Shown here piece after piece: positions 26,411-35,033 of a stretch of DNA of 64,000 nt (positions within the stretch are counted from its first letter, which is position 1; each line of letters begins with the position of its first letter). The notes below the pieces were generated by a model, which saw only the letters and a list, made by a program, of their open reading frames with translations, did no database searches and was not told the origin of the DNA. The stretch is from Sporosarcina jiandibaonis (lineage in GTDB: Bacteria; Bacillota; Bacilli; Bacillales_A; Planococcaceae). Where the stretch lies: assembly GCF_013184495.1 (NCBI RefSeq), contig NZ_JAAOIY010000001.1:186001-250000 (forward strand), given 5' to 3'. Both the position numbers and the translations under genes were made by a program.

Positions 26411-28441
26411 ATGTTTAAGAAATCTTTTGGGGTTTTGCAAAAAGTAGGTCAAGCGTTAATGCTACCTGTTGCTTTGTTACCCGCGGCGGGGCTTTTACTT
26501 GGAATTGGTAATGCTGCGCAACAAGAAACAATGCTCAGTTTCATGCCGTTCTTGTCAGCAGATTGGATTCAGTTGACTGCAACTGTCATGGAAGATGCGG
26601 GTGGAATCATATTTGGTAATTTACCCCTTATTTTCGCGATAGGTGTTGCAATCGGGCTTGCGAGAGACGGGGCAGCGGCATTGGCGGCCCTGGTCGGTTA
26701 TTTGGTGTTAAACCAAGTTATGAGTTCTTGGTTGGGGATTACGCCAGATATGTTGAATGATGATCCTAGTTTCGCGCTAGTATTCGGTATTCCGACATTG
26801 CAAACCGGCGTATTCGGCGGAATTATAGTAGGTCTGATCGCCGCTTTCAGTTATAACAAGTTTCATGATATTGAAATGCCATCTTTCCTTGGGTTCTTTG
26901 CGGGAAAAAGATTCGTTCCGATCGCTACAGCCGGAATTGCATTCGTAGCTGGATTGGCGCTACTCGTTATTTGGCCGCCAGTTCAAGCAGGCATGAACAA
27001 CGCCTCACTTTGGTTGCTTGAAGAAGGAACGTATATCGCTGTATTTTTCTTCGGATTCATCAAACGTCTTTTAATTCCGTTTGGATTGCATCATATTTTC
27101 CATGCGCCATTTTGGTATGAATTTGGATCGTATACGACGACTGCGGGCGCAATTGTTCGCGGAGATATGACGATATTCTTTGCACAGTTAAAAGACGGTG
27201 TGGAACTAACTGCTGGAAACTTCATGGGCGGGGAATTCCCGATCATGATGTTCGGATTGCCGGCTGCGGCACTTGCGATGTATCATGCAGCGCGTCCAGA
27301 AAGAAAGAAACTGGTAGCTGGTTTATTGGGTTCAGGTGCATTAACTTCGTTTTTAACAGGAATTACAGAACCACTTGAATTTTCATTTTTATTCTTGTCA
27401 CCGGTTCTTTTCTTGATTCACGCTGTTTTGGACGGTTTATCATTCGTCTTGATGACTTTCTTCAATGTTCATGTCGGTTACACGTTCTCAGGGGGAGCGA
27501 TTGACTTCTTCTTATTCGGAATATTACCGGGCAGGGAATCTTGGTGGATAGTGATTTTACTAGGGCTTGTCTTCGCGCTTATCTATTATTTATTGTTCCG
27601 CTTCATGATCAGCAAGTTCAATCTGATGACGCCAGGACGTGAAAAAGGTGATGAAGACGGGGAAGAAGACGGAGAAACTGGGAGCACGAGCGATCTTCCT
27701 TATGATATTCTTGCAGCGATGGGCGGACAGGAAAATATCAGTAATCTAGATGCTTGTATTACACGACTTCGTGTTTCTGTCAAAGATGTTAAAAATGTCG
27801 ACAAAAAAGAATTGCAAAAATTAGGCGCAGCAGGCGTGCTGGAAGTTGGAAATAATATTCAAGCAATCTTCGGTCCGCGTTCTGAAATTATTAAAGGCCA
27901 AATTCAAGACGTTATCAGTGGTAAGCGTCCTCGCGCTGAAGTGATTTCTGAACCGACAACACCGGAAATGCCGATTGTTGATGCAACAGACGAATTCGTA
28001 TCGCCGATAAAAGGAGAACTCAAGCCTTTGTCTGAAGTGCCAGATGCTGTATTCTCTGGAAAAATGATGGGTGATGGATTTGCGATTCTTCCTGCAGATG
28101 GGACAATCGTATCTCCGGTAAACGGGAAAGTTGTCAGCTTGTTCCCGACTAAACACGCGATTGGCATTCTAGCTGATTCGGGTAGGGAAATTTTGATACA
28201 TGTAGGAATCGATACAGTCAAATTGGAAGGCAAGGGCTTTGAAGCGCTGGTTGCACAAGATGACCGCATTGAAATCGGTCAACCGTTGCTACAAGTTGAT
28301 CTTGATTATATCAAAGAACATGCAACATCTATTATTACGCCTATCATCTTCACGAATTTGTTTGACGGTGAAGAAATTAGTATTAATAAGTTAGGTCATG
28401 TTGATACTTCAGAAGAAAATATAATTTCTATTAAGAAATAA
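26411..28441 (+). CDS. ptsG: Glucose-specific PTS permease EIICBA
   Basis: The 676-residue protein imports and phosphorylates glucose. Domain order is EIIC membrane domain (about 1-400), EIIB with phospho-Cys 449 in LDACITRLRVSV, and EIIA with His 597 in ILIHVGIDTV and the assisting His 582 in TKHAIG, separated by acidic linkers (about 405-425 and 510-535). AGGAGG lies seven bases before the ATG. It is controlled by the GlcT/RAT leader just upstream. All phospho-sites are intact, so the transporter should work even though the glcT copy is broken. Confidence 0.97.
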   Translation: MFKKSFGVLQKVGQALMLPVALLPAAGLLLGIGNAAQQETMLSFMPFLSADWIQLTATVMEDAGGIIFGNLPLIFAIGVAIGLARDGAAALAALVGYLVLNQVMSSWLGITPDMLNDDPSFALVFGIPTLQTGVFGGIIVGLIAAFSYNKFHDIEMPSFLGFFAGKRFVPIATAGIAFVAGLALLVIWPPVQAGMNNASLWLLEEGTYIAVFFFGFIKRLLIPFGLHHIFHAPFWYEFGSYTTTAGAIVRGDMTIFFAQLKDGVELTAGNFMGGEFPIMMFGLPAAALAMYHAARPERKKLVAGLLGSGALTSFLTGITEPLEFSFLFLSPVLFLIHAVLDGLSFVLMTFFNVHVGYTFSGGAIDFFLFGILPGRESWWIVILLGLVFALIYYLLFRFMISKFNLMTPGREKGDEDGEEDGETGSTSDLPYDILAAMGGQENISNLDACITRLRVSVKDVKNVDKKELQKLGAAGVLEVGNNIQAIFGPRSEIIKGQIQDVISGKRPRAEVISEPTTPEMPIVDATDEFVSPIKGELKPLSEVPDAVFSGKMMGDGFAILPADGTIVSPVNGKVVSLFPTKHAIGILADSGREILIHVGIDTVKLEGKGFEALVAQDDRIEIGQPLLQVDLDYIKEHATSIITPIIFTNLFDGEEISINKLGHVDTSEENIISIKK

Positions 28442-28454
28442 AGCTCTCAAAATA

Positions 28455-28505
28455 AAACAAGTTGTCCATGGTCTCATTTTTAACTATTGGATAGCTTGTT
28501 TTTAT
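28455..28505 (+). terminator. Terminator after ptsG
   Basis: ACAAGTTGTCCATGGT pairs, with G-T wobbles, with ACTATTGGATAGCTTGT, followed by a T-run. Confidence 0.8.
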
Positions 28506-28532
28506 TAGATGAAGAATTCGGAAAGTTAAATG

Positions 28533-28560
28533 TTACATCACCTGTAATATTTGTTATACT
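28533..28560 (+). promoter_or_regulatory. Sigma-A promoter for comN
   Basis: TTACAT, a 16-base spacer and TATACT, about 55 bases before the comN ATG. Confidence 0.6.
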
Positions 28561-28614
28561 GAGTATAGTGGGTAACCATGTCCAACTGAATGGAATGGAA
28601 AGGGTTGAAGATAA

Positions 28615-28938
28615 ATGAGTACAGAGCATGGTCCTATATATGCGAAAATGCTGCCTGCGCTTCAAAGCAAAATGAATGAATTTCATTTGTACGGCTATAC
28701 AACAGTGACGGTCGAAGATATTTGGATTTATTGCATCCGTAAAATATGGCGAAAGAAGGATGTCACTCAAATGGGAAGCCATCAAATTATGAATGACATT
28801 TTACAAATACTGCCCGCTGCTTTCATGACATATACCCAGATTGAAGCCCAACGTAATTCAGATTGGTTTTCGGATCTGAACAGTGCTGATTTGCAAATCC
28901 TTCTTAATCCTAAAAAAGATGTTGAAAATGAACAATAG
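28615..28938 (+). CDS. comN: ComN-like post-transcriptional regulator
   Basis: The 107-residue soluble protein matches the small ComN family: a helical domain with YTTVTVEDIWIYCIRKIW in the N-terminal half and SHQIMNDILQILP in the middle. In B. subtilis ComN (YrzD) promotes comE mRNA accumulation and localises with DivIVA; its gene lies next to secDF, as here. The ATG at 28615 follows AAAGGGTTG. It is transcribed from its own sigma-A-type promoter. If orthologous, it ties this region to DNA-uptake functions, as do the prepilin peptidase and pilus genes at the start of the window. Confidence 0.75.
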   Translation: MSTEHGPIYAKMLPALQSKMNEFHLYGYTTVTVEDIWIYCIRKIWRKKDVTQMGSHQIMNDILQILPAAFMTYTQIEAQRNSDWFSDLNSADLQILLNPKKDVENEQ

Positions 28939-28954
28939 AAATGACCTTGTCTAA

Positions 28955-28983
28955 TTGACACGTAGTGTCATGTGTTTCATAAT
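28955..28983 (+). promoter_or_regulatory. Sigma-A promoter for secDF
   Basis: Consensus TTGACA, a 17-base spacer and CATAAT. The -35 lies within a small GACAC/GTGTC palindrome. About 73 bases separate it from the secDF start. Confidence 0.65.
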
Positions 28984-29055
28984 AAGGTTATTGTGTTTTT
29001 CGAGTGCGTACATAAAAGGAAGTACCACTCATCAGAATGAGGGGGAATTTTCACT

Positions 29056-31329
29056 ATGAAAACTAGAGGACGGATTGTATCGTTTTTACTACTACTCGTC
29101 ATTTTCGCGTCGACGATAGGAACGACCGTAAATCCGATATTAAAAGATGTGAAACTGGGACTAGATTTGCAAGGTGGATTTGAAGTCTTGTATCAAGTCA
29201 AACCAATAAAAGATGATGGCCAAATAACGGAAAGCATGGTTAGTGACACGGCAGGCGCATTACGAAAACGAATTGACGTAATCGGAGTTAGCGAGCCGGT
29301 GATACAAATAGAATCGACGGATCGTATCCGAGTTCAACTTGCAGGTGTTGAAAATCAAGAAGCTGCAAGAGAACTGCTTTCTACACAAGCAAATCTAACA
29401 TTCAGAGATACAGATGACAATCTCATTCTAGATGGTACGGATTTGAAAGAAGGGAAAGCGAAACCAGATTTTCGCCAAGATGGAAAACCTGTTGTTACGC
29501 TTGAAATGAAAGACCCGAATAAATTCGGCGAGGTCACGACTGAACTTGCAAAATTAAAACCGCAAGGCAAAAACATTTTAGTTATCTGGTTGGATTTTGA
29601 AGAGGGTGTCGATTCTTATAAGGAAGAAATCATGAAGCCTGATCCGGCATTCGTCTCTGCACCTAGTGTTGACCAGCCAATTCATTCTGCAAACGTAGAA
29701 ATCAGTGGTTCGTTCACAGTTCAAGAAACGAAAGAACTCGCAGGAATTTTGAACGCTGGTGCATTACCGGTTCAGCTTGAAGAAATCTATTCGACATCTG
29801 TCGGCGCTCAATTTGGTGAACAAGCACTGAATAAAACAATTTTAGCTGGTATTATCGGTATTTCTTTAATATTTATATTTATGGTACTGTACTACCGCAT
29901 TCCAGGCCTAATCGCGGTTATTACACTATCTGTCTATATCTACTTGATTTTAGTGGTCTTTACAGGCATAAACGCGGTTCTGACACTTCCGGGGATTGCG
30001 GCACTTATGCTCGGGGTCGGTATGGCGGTCGATGCGAACATTTTAACGTATGAACGAATACGAGAGGAATTGCGCGTCGGGAAATCAGTCTTTGAGGCGT
30101 TCCAATCCGGTGCGAAATCGGCATTCACCGCAATTTTAGATGCGAACATTACGACAATCATTGCGGCATTAGTTCTATTTGTCTTCGGGACAAGCTCTGT
30201 TAAAGGATTTGCGTTAATGCTCATTATCAGTATCCTGGTGAGTTTCTTGACTGCGGTTTGGGGATCACGACTTCTCCTTGGTCTTCTCGTCAGAAGTGGA
30301 ATACTTGATGATAAACCTGGATTATTCGGAATATCAAAAAGCCGTGTTCACTCACCGAAAGATGAAGTGGATACGCTTGATCTTACTACGAAATTCGATC
30401 GTTTAGATTTCGTGCATAATAGAAAACGCTTCTTCACGATTTCAATCATTTTACTAATCGCAGGAGCAATCATGCTCGGTGTGTTTAAATTGAATCTTGG
30501 TATCGACTTCTCTAGTGGTACACGCGTTGAAATCATGGCGGATAAACCACTGACAACTGAAGAAGTATCTGAATATATCAGCTCAATTGGTCATCCATCC
30601 ACAGATATCGTTATTTCTGGGGAAAATCAATCAATTGGCGTTGTCAGATACGCAGAAGAGTTTTCACAAGAAGAAATAAACAAACTGAAAGCTGAAGTTT
30701 CTTCCGTTTATGGCGCCGAGCCGAATGTCAGCTCCGTCTCATCAACAGTCGGTAAGGAACTCGTAAAAAATGCGATTTACGCACTTTTATTTGCAGCAAT
30801 CGGAATCATCATTTACGTCGCGTTCCGGTTTGAGTGGAGAATGGGTCTTGCTTCGATCATCGGACTTTTCCACGATGCATTCTTTATGATTGCAGTATTC
30901 AGTTTACTTCGACTCGAAGTAGACATAACATTTGTCGCGGCTGTATTGACGATAGTCGGTTACTCCATTAACGATACAATCGTTACATTTGACCGGATTC
31001 GAGAAAACTTGCAACGAATCGGGAAAATTGATAACGCAGATGCGCTTGCAGATATTGTAAATAAATCATTGCGACAAACATTAGGTCGTTCTGTGAATAC
31101 AGTTCTTACAGTAATTTTAGTTGTAGTCGCATTAATGTTCCTAGGTGCTGAGTCCATTCAGAACTTCTCAATTGCGCTCTTAATCGGACTACTTGCGGGG
31201 ACATATTCGTCGATCTTCATTTCAGCCCAAATCTGGTATGCATTGAAGAAACGTGAAATAAGCAAAAAGGGAACTATTAAAGTGGATAAAGAGAAAAAGC
31301 AATGGGGATCTGATGAACCTGTTGTATAA
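29056..31329 (+). CDS. secDF: Fused protein translocase subunit SecDF
   Basis: The 757-residue protein uses the proton motive force to help preprotein release. The SecD half (about 1-430) has the LGLDLQGGFEV motif near residue 36, the P1 extracytoplasmic domain, and ALMLGVGMAVDANIL; the SecF half (about 450-757) has LNLGIDFSSGTRVEI and VGYSINDTIVTFDR. Twelve membrane helices are expected. The SecD-SecF fusion is normal for Bacilli. ATG after GAGGGGG. It has its own promoter, and its terminator region has been partly duplicated downstream. Confidence 0.97.
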   Translation: MKTRGRIVSFLLLLVIFASTIGTTVNPILKDVKLGLDLQGGFEVLYQVKPIKDDGQITESMVSDTAGALRKRIDVIGVSEPVIQIESTDRIRVQLAGVENQEAARELLSTQANLTFRDTDDNLILDGTDLKEGKAKPDFRQDGKPVVTLEMKDPNKFGEVTTELAKLKPQGKNILVIWLDFEEGVDSYKEEIMKPDPAFVSAPSVDQPIHSANVEISGSFTVQETKELAGILNAGALPVQLEEIYSTSVGAQFGEQALNKTILAGIIGISLIFIFMVLYYRIPGLIAVITLSVYIYLILVVFTGINAVLTLPGIAALMLGVGMAVDANILTYERIREELRVGKSVFEAFQSGAKSAFTAILDANITTIIAALVLFVFGTSSVKGFALMLIISILVSFLTAVWGSRLLLGLLVRSGILDDKPGLFGISKSRVHSPKDEVDTLDLTTKFDRLDFVHNRKRFFTISIILLIAGAIMLGVFKLNLGIDFSSGTRVEIMADKPLTTEEVSEYISSIGHPSTDIVISGENQSIGVVRYAEEFSQEEINKLKAEVSSVYGAEPNVSSVSSTVGKELVKNAIYALLFAAIGIIIYVAFRFEWRMGLASIIGLFHDAFFMIAVFSLLRLEVDITFVAAVLTIVGYSINDTIVTFDRIRENLQRIGKIDNADALADIVNKSLRQTLGRSVNTVLTVILVVVALMFLGAESIQNFSIALLIGLLAGTYSSIFISAQIWYALKKREISKKGTIKVDKEKKQWGSDEPVV

Positions 31330-31349
31330 TTTATTCCTAAATTAACTTT

Positions 31350-31383
31350 AACGGGATATACTTAGTGTATATCCTGTTTTTTC
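31350..31383 (+). terminator. Terminator after secDF
   Basis: AACGGGATATAC / GTATATCCTGTT with a 5-base loop, then T-run. Confidence 0.88.
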
Positions 31384-31451
31384 ACCTCATTATTATCCTA
31401 TTTTTTGGGAGTTTGCTCAGTTAGTTTTTTTAATTGATGATGGTATCGATA

Positions 31452-31517
31452 GAACCTGTTGTATAAATGGTTTCAGAACTAATAGAAACAGGGTATACTC
31501 TTGTATATCCTGTTTTT
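31452..31517 (+). repeat. Duplicate of the secDF 3' end and terminator
   Basis: GAACCTGTTGTATAAAT at 31452 repeats the last codons and stop of secDF (31315-31331), and the hairpin AACAGGGTATAC..GTATATCCTGTTTTT at 31488-31517 repeats the secDF terminator with the same internal spacing (57 against 58 bases). The copies lie 137 bases apart; the second hairpin is 22 bases before the lapA ATG. Confidence 0.8.
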
Positions 31518-31538
31518 GGGTGGAAAGGGGAATCTTTT

Positions 31539-31874
31539 ATGAAATTTCAATGGACATGGCTACTCGGACTTTTATTTGCTATTATTATTGCGGTCTTTTC
31601 AGTATTGAATGTAGACGCTGTTCCTGTAAATTATGCATTCGGCACATCCGAATGGCCACTCGTACTTGTCATTCTCTGTTCAGCATTACTAGGCGCGGCA
31701 ATAAGCGGAATTGTAGCGATGTTCCGATTTGTTCTCGCGAATCACCGCATTAAAGAATTGATGAGAGATGTAAACGCGAAGGAATTAACAATCGCAGCAC
31801 AGCAGAACCAAATCATGGAGTTGCAAAAATTAGTGCCCGCCGATGATCCTGTTGATGATGGAGAGAAAACTTGA
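31539..31874 (+). CDS. LapA/YrvD (DUF1049) membrane protein
   Basis: The 111-residue protein has two membrane helices (about 6-25 and 40-62) and a cytoplasmic coiled-coil tail (about 66-100), the LipopolysaccharideAssembly-A/DUF1049 layout; B. subtilis yrvD is the counterpart between secDF and recJ. Role in Gram-positives unknown. The ATG at 31539 after AAAGGGGA is chosen; the open frame further upstream runs through a terminator-like hairpin and is unlikely to be coding. A strong terminator separates it from recJ. Confidence 0.82.
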   Translation: MKFQWTWLLGLLFAIIIAVFSVLNVDAVPVNYAFGTSEWPLVLVILCSALLGAAISGIVAMFRFVLANHRIKELMRDVNAKELTIAAQQNQIMELQKLVPADDPVDDGEKT

Positions 31875-31883
31875 AATAATAAC

Positions 31884-31931
31884 TGCAAAAAGTACAGCAC
31901 TGGCTCAATGTGGTCAGTGCTGTACTTTTTT
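31884..31931 (+). terminator. Terminator between lapA and recJ
   Basis: AAAAGTACAGCACTG / CAGTGCTGTACTTTT with a 12-base loop and T-run; long near-perfect stem, probably active on both strands. Confidence 0.92.
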
Positions 31932-32003
31932 GATGAAATAATCACAACCAAAAAATTACTCACAAACACTAGCATCCGTTATAATAGAGTTAAGGATGTG
32001 AAA

Positions 32004-34352
32004 GTGTTGATTGAATCAAAAAATAAATGGATGATTGAACGTCCAGATGAAACTGTTGTTGAAAAATTGTCATCCGCTTTAGCGATTCCGAGTGTGCATG
32101 CGAAAATACTTGCCTCTAGAGGCATTACTGATCCGGAAGAAGCAAAGCTATTCTTACATATGGATGAATCGTCTATGCACGACCCATATTTGATGAATGA
32201 CATGAAAAAGGCAGTTACTATAATTAAAAATGCGATTGAAAATAAAGAAAAGATTGCAATTTATGGAGATTATGACGCAGATGGTGTGACTAGTATCGCT
32301 GTATTGTCAACGGCTCTTGAACAACTTGGTGCGGACGTGTTTTTTATTATTCCAGATCGATTTGAACATGGCTATGGGCCGCATAAGGATTTATTTCAAG
32401 AAATATATAATAAAGGCGCATCGGTTATTGTTACGGTAGATAACGGTGTTTCTGGGATTGACGAGGTTGCATTCGCTAAGACGCTTGGCATGAAGGTAAT
32501 CATTACAGACCATCATGAAGCAGGTGAAACATGGCCTGATGCGGATGCTATCATACACCCGCGTCATCCTGATGGTGATTATCCATTCAAAGACCTTGCA
32601 GGTGTAGGGGTTGCATTCAAACTTGCATCCGCGCTTCTCGATGAAATTCCTTTTGATTTATTAGAATTTGTCGCAATTGGCACAGTTGCCGACCTTGTAC
32701 CGCTCAGAGGAGAAAACAGATACTTTGTGAAAGAAGGCATAAAACGTCTCCGTTCTTCCAGAAGACCTTCTATACAGGCTCTAACGAAAATCGCCGGTAC
32801 CGAGCAATCTAAACTTACGGAAGAGACAATCGGCTTCATGATTGGTCCGCGTTTAAATGCAGTCGGGCGACTTGGTGATGCATCACCTGCGGTTGATTTA
32901 TTGAAAACAACTGATGCAGGCATTGCAACAGGACTGGCAGAAAAGCTGGATACTTTAAATAAAGAAAGACAAGAACTCGTATCTACAATCACCAAAGAGG
33001 CTGAAGCGATTATTATGGAAATGTACGGCGATGAAATCCCGAAAGTTTTCGTTATCGCGAAAGAAAATTGGAATTCCGGTGTTGTGGGAATCGTCGCTTC
33101 TCGATTAACTGAAAAGTATTACCGTCCGTCAATTGTTCTATCGATAGATTCCGAGGCTGGCATTGCAAAAGGGTCGGCAAGAAGCATCGATGGTTTCAAT
33201 ATGTACGAGGAGCTTACTGAAAATGCACATATTCTTGCCGGCTATGGTGGACATCCGATGGCAGCGGGAATGACTGTAGATGTTGAAAACCTTCATTTGC
33301 TACGTGAAAATTTAAATCGTCAAGCCGAGTCGGTTTTGACCGAGGAACAACTCATACCAAAACTTTCGATTGATGTACCGCTAACGCTAGAAGAAATTGA
33401 TGTAACTACGCTCGAGAAATTAGAGTTATTGCGTCCCTTCGGAATGGGTTTTGAAAAACCGACCTATTTATTCGAAGATTTAATTGCCGGATCTGTCAGG
33501 AAAATTGGAGCAGCAAAAAACCATATGAAACTCGACTTAACCGATGGCGGTTTGTCACTGGACACAATCGGTTTCGGATTTGGCGACATAGCAGATCAAA
33601 TTACGCCTAATGTTAAATTATCTGTTGTCGGCGATTTACAAGTGAATGAATGGAATGGCAACAAAAAGCCGCAGTTGCTCGTTCGGGATATCCTTTCCGA
33701 CGAATGGCAGTTGTTTGATCTGCGAGGAATTCGGGAGGCGTCAAGGTGGTTACATTCAATTCCAGTGGTCAATACTGCATACATTGCGTTCCACGAACAT
33801 ACCATTGAACAATTTCGTCCTGTACTGAACGGCAATTCGATTCACTTATACGGGGAAGATGCAGTATCGAAGGCGGCGAACATCGTTTTGCTGGATATAC
33901 CGACCCATGTCTCGCTATTAGAAGAAATCGTTAAGGAATATATTCCAGAACGGATTTATGCGCATTTTCATGTTCCTGAATCGCGTTATTTCGACGGGTT
34001 ACCGAGCCGTGAGCAATTCGGCTGGTATTATAGTTTCATTAAAAGCCGAGGGAGTTTTGACTTTGTGCAGAATGGTGAAAAGCTTGCAAAACATAAAGGC
34101 TGGCGAAATGATTCAATTAAATTCATGTCAAAGGTGTTTTCTGAACTAGGATTTGTTACTATTAAGGATGGAGTAATATCCATTGCTGATACGGTCGAAA
34201 AACGTGATTTGAAAGAAGCGCCCGCTTATATAGAGAGAAAGAGTCAAATGAAACTTGAAGAACGGTTGCTTTATGCACCTTATATGGAATTGAAATCATG
34301 GTTCGACACAATACGTAACGGCACAAAAGTCGGGGAGGAAATTTACTCATGA
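32004..34352 (+). CDS. recJ: Single-strand DNA-specific 5'-3' exonuclease RecJ
   Basis: The 782-residue DHH-superfamily exonuclease (B. subtilis about 786) acts in recombination and mismatch repair. Motif I is [11 protein letters not shown], motif [10 protein letters not shown], and the DHHA1 region has [13 protein letters not shown]; an OB fold and a Gram-positive C-terminal extension follow. The frame is open back to 31908, but that part crosses a terminator. GTG 32004 (MLIESKNKW) lies seven bases after AAGGA and matches the B. subtilis opening. TATAAT at 31980-31985 gives a likely promoter. Its stop overlaps the apt start. Confidence 0.96.
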   Translation: MLIESKNKWMIERPDETVVEKLSSALAIPSVHAKILASRGITDPEEAKLFLHMDESSMHDPYLMNDMKKAVTIIKNAIENKEKIAIYGDYDADGVTSIAVLSTALEQLGADVFFIIPDRFEHGYGPHKDLFQEIYNKGASVIVTVDNGVSGIDEVAFAKTLGMKVIITDHHEAGETWPDADAIIHPRHPDGDYPFKDLAGVGVAFKLASALLDEIPFDLLEFVAIGTVADLVPLRGENRYFVKEGIKRLRSSRRPSIQALTKIAGTEQSKLTEETIGFMIGPRLNAVGRLGDASPAVDLLKTTDAGIATGLAEKLDTLNKERQELVSTITKEAEAIIMEMYGDEIPKVFVIAKENWNSGVVGIVASRLTEKYYRPSIVLSIDSEAGIAKGSARSIDGFNMYEELTENAHILAGYGGHPMAAGMTVDVENLHLLRENLNRQAESVLTEEQLIPKLSIDVPLTLEEIDVTTLEKLELLRPFGMGFEKPTYLFEDLIAGSVRKIGAAKNHMKLDLTDGGLSLDTIGFGFGDIADQITPNVKLSVVGDLQVNEWNGNKKPQLLVRDILSDEWQLFDLRGIREASRWLHSIPVVNTAYIAFHEHTIEQFRPVLNGNSIHLYGEDAVSKAANIVLLDIPTHVSLLEEIVKEYIPERIYAHFHVPESRYFDGLPSREQFGWYYSFIKSRGSFDFVQNGEKLAKHKGWRNDSIKFMSKVFSELGFVTIKDGVISIADTVEKRDLKEAPAYIERKSQMKLEERLLYAPYMELKSWFDTIRNGTKVGEEIYS

Positions 34353-34861
34353 ATTTAAAAGACTATGTAACAGTTGTTCCAAATTATCCGAAAGAAGGTA
34401 TCAGTTTTAAAGATATCACAACAATCATGGATAATGGAGAGGCATATAAATTTGCTACAGATGAAATTGTGAAATATGCAAAAGAGGTTAATACAGATAT
34501 AATCGTAGGGCCTGAAGCACGTGGATTCATCATCGGTTGTCCTGTTGCTTATGCGCTCGAAATCGGCTTTGCCCCTGTGCGAAAACCAGGTAAGTTGCCT
34601 CGTGAAACGATAAGTGTCGATTATGATTTGGAATATGGAAAGGATACATTAACGATTCACAGCGATGCCATTAAACCAGGTCAACGCGTGCTTATAGTCG
34701 ATGATTTACTTGCAACCGGTGGAACAATCGGTGCAACCATCGAGTTAGTTGAAAAATTAGGCGGCGTTGTAGCCGGATGCGCATTTTTGATTGAATTATC
34801 CTATTTAAATGGTCGAGAAAAAATATCTGGATATGACGTGCGTGCGCTAATAACGTACTAA
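34349..34861 (+). CDS. apt: Adenine phosphoribosyltransferase
   Basis: The 170-residue type I phosphoribosyltransferase makes AMP from adenine and PRPP. The PRPP loop [13 protein letters not shown] (about 115-127) and the GPEARGF adenine-site motif are present. ATG overlaps the recJ stop (ATGA), with GGGGAGG upstream. Followed by a terminator, so recJ-apt forms a short operon ahead of relA. Confidence 0.97.
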   Translation: MNLKDYVTVVPNYPKEGISFKDITTIMDNGEAYKFATDEIVKYAKEVNTDIIVGPEARGFIIGCPVAYALEIGFAPVRKPGKLPRETISVDYDLEYGKDTLTIHSDAIKPGQRVLIVDDLLATGGTIGATIELVEKLGGVVAGCAFLIELSYLNGREKISGYDVRALITY

Positions 34862-34867
34862 TAGAGG

Positions 34868-34895
34868 TCCTCCGCTCAATGGCGGGGGATTTTTA
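34868..34895 (+). terminator. Terminator after apt
   Basis: TCCTCCGC / GCGGGGGA (one wobble), 6-base loop, T-run. Confidence 0.85.
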
Positions 34896-35033
34896 TGTAC
34901 TCCTTGCTTTACATTTGCATGCATTTATACATACAATAAGAGTATTATCATTTTTTCGTAATAAGTAGGAATGGAGCGGGAATGTTGTTAATCTTTTTGC
35001 TCTCATTGCTGATCTAGTTGGAGGAGTATTATT

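Noticed and set aside
31908-32003. Extended N-terminus of RecJ
   Set aside because: The stretch crosses the 3' arm of a strong terminator and the recJ promoter; family proteins start at MLxxK.
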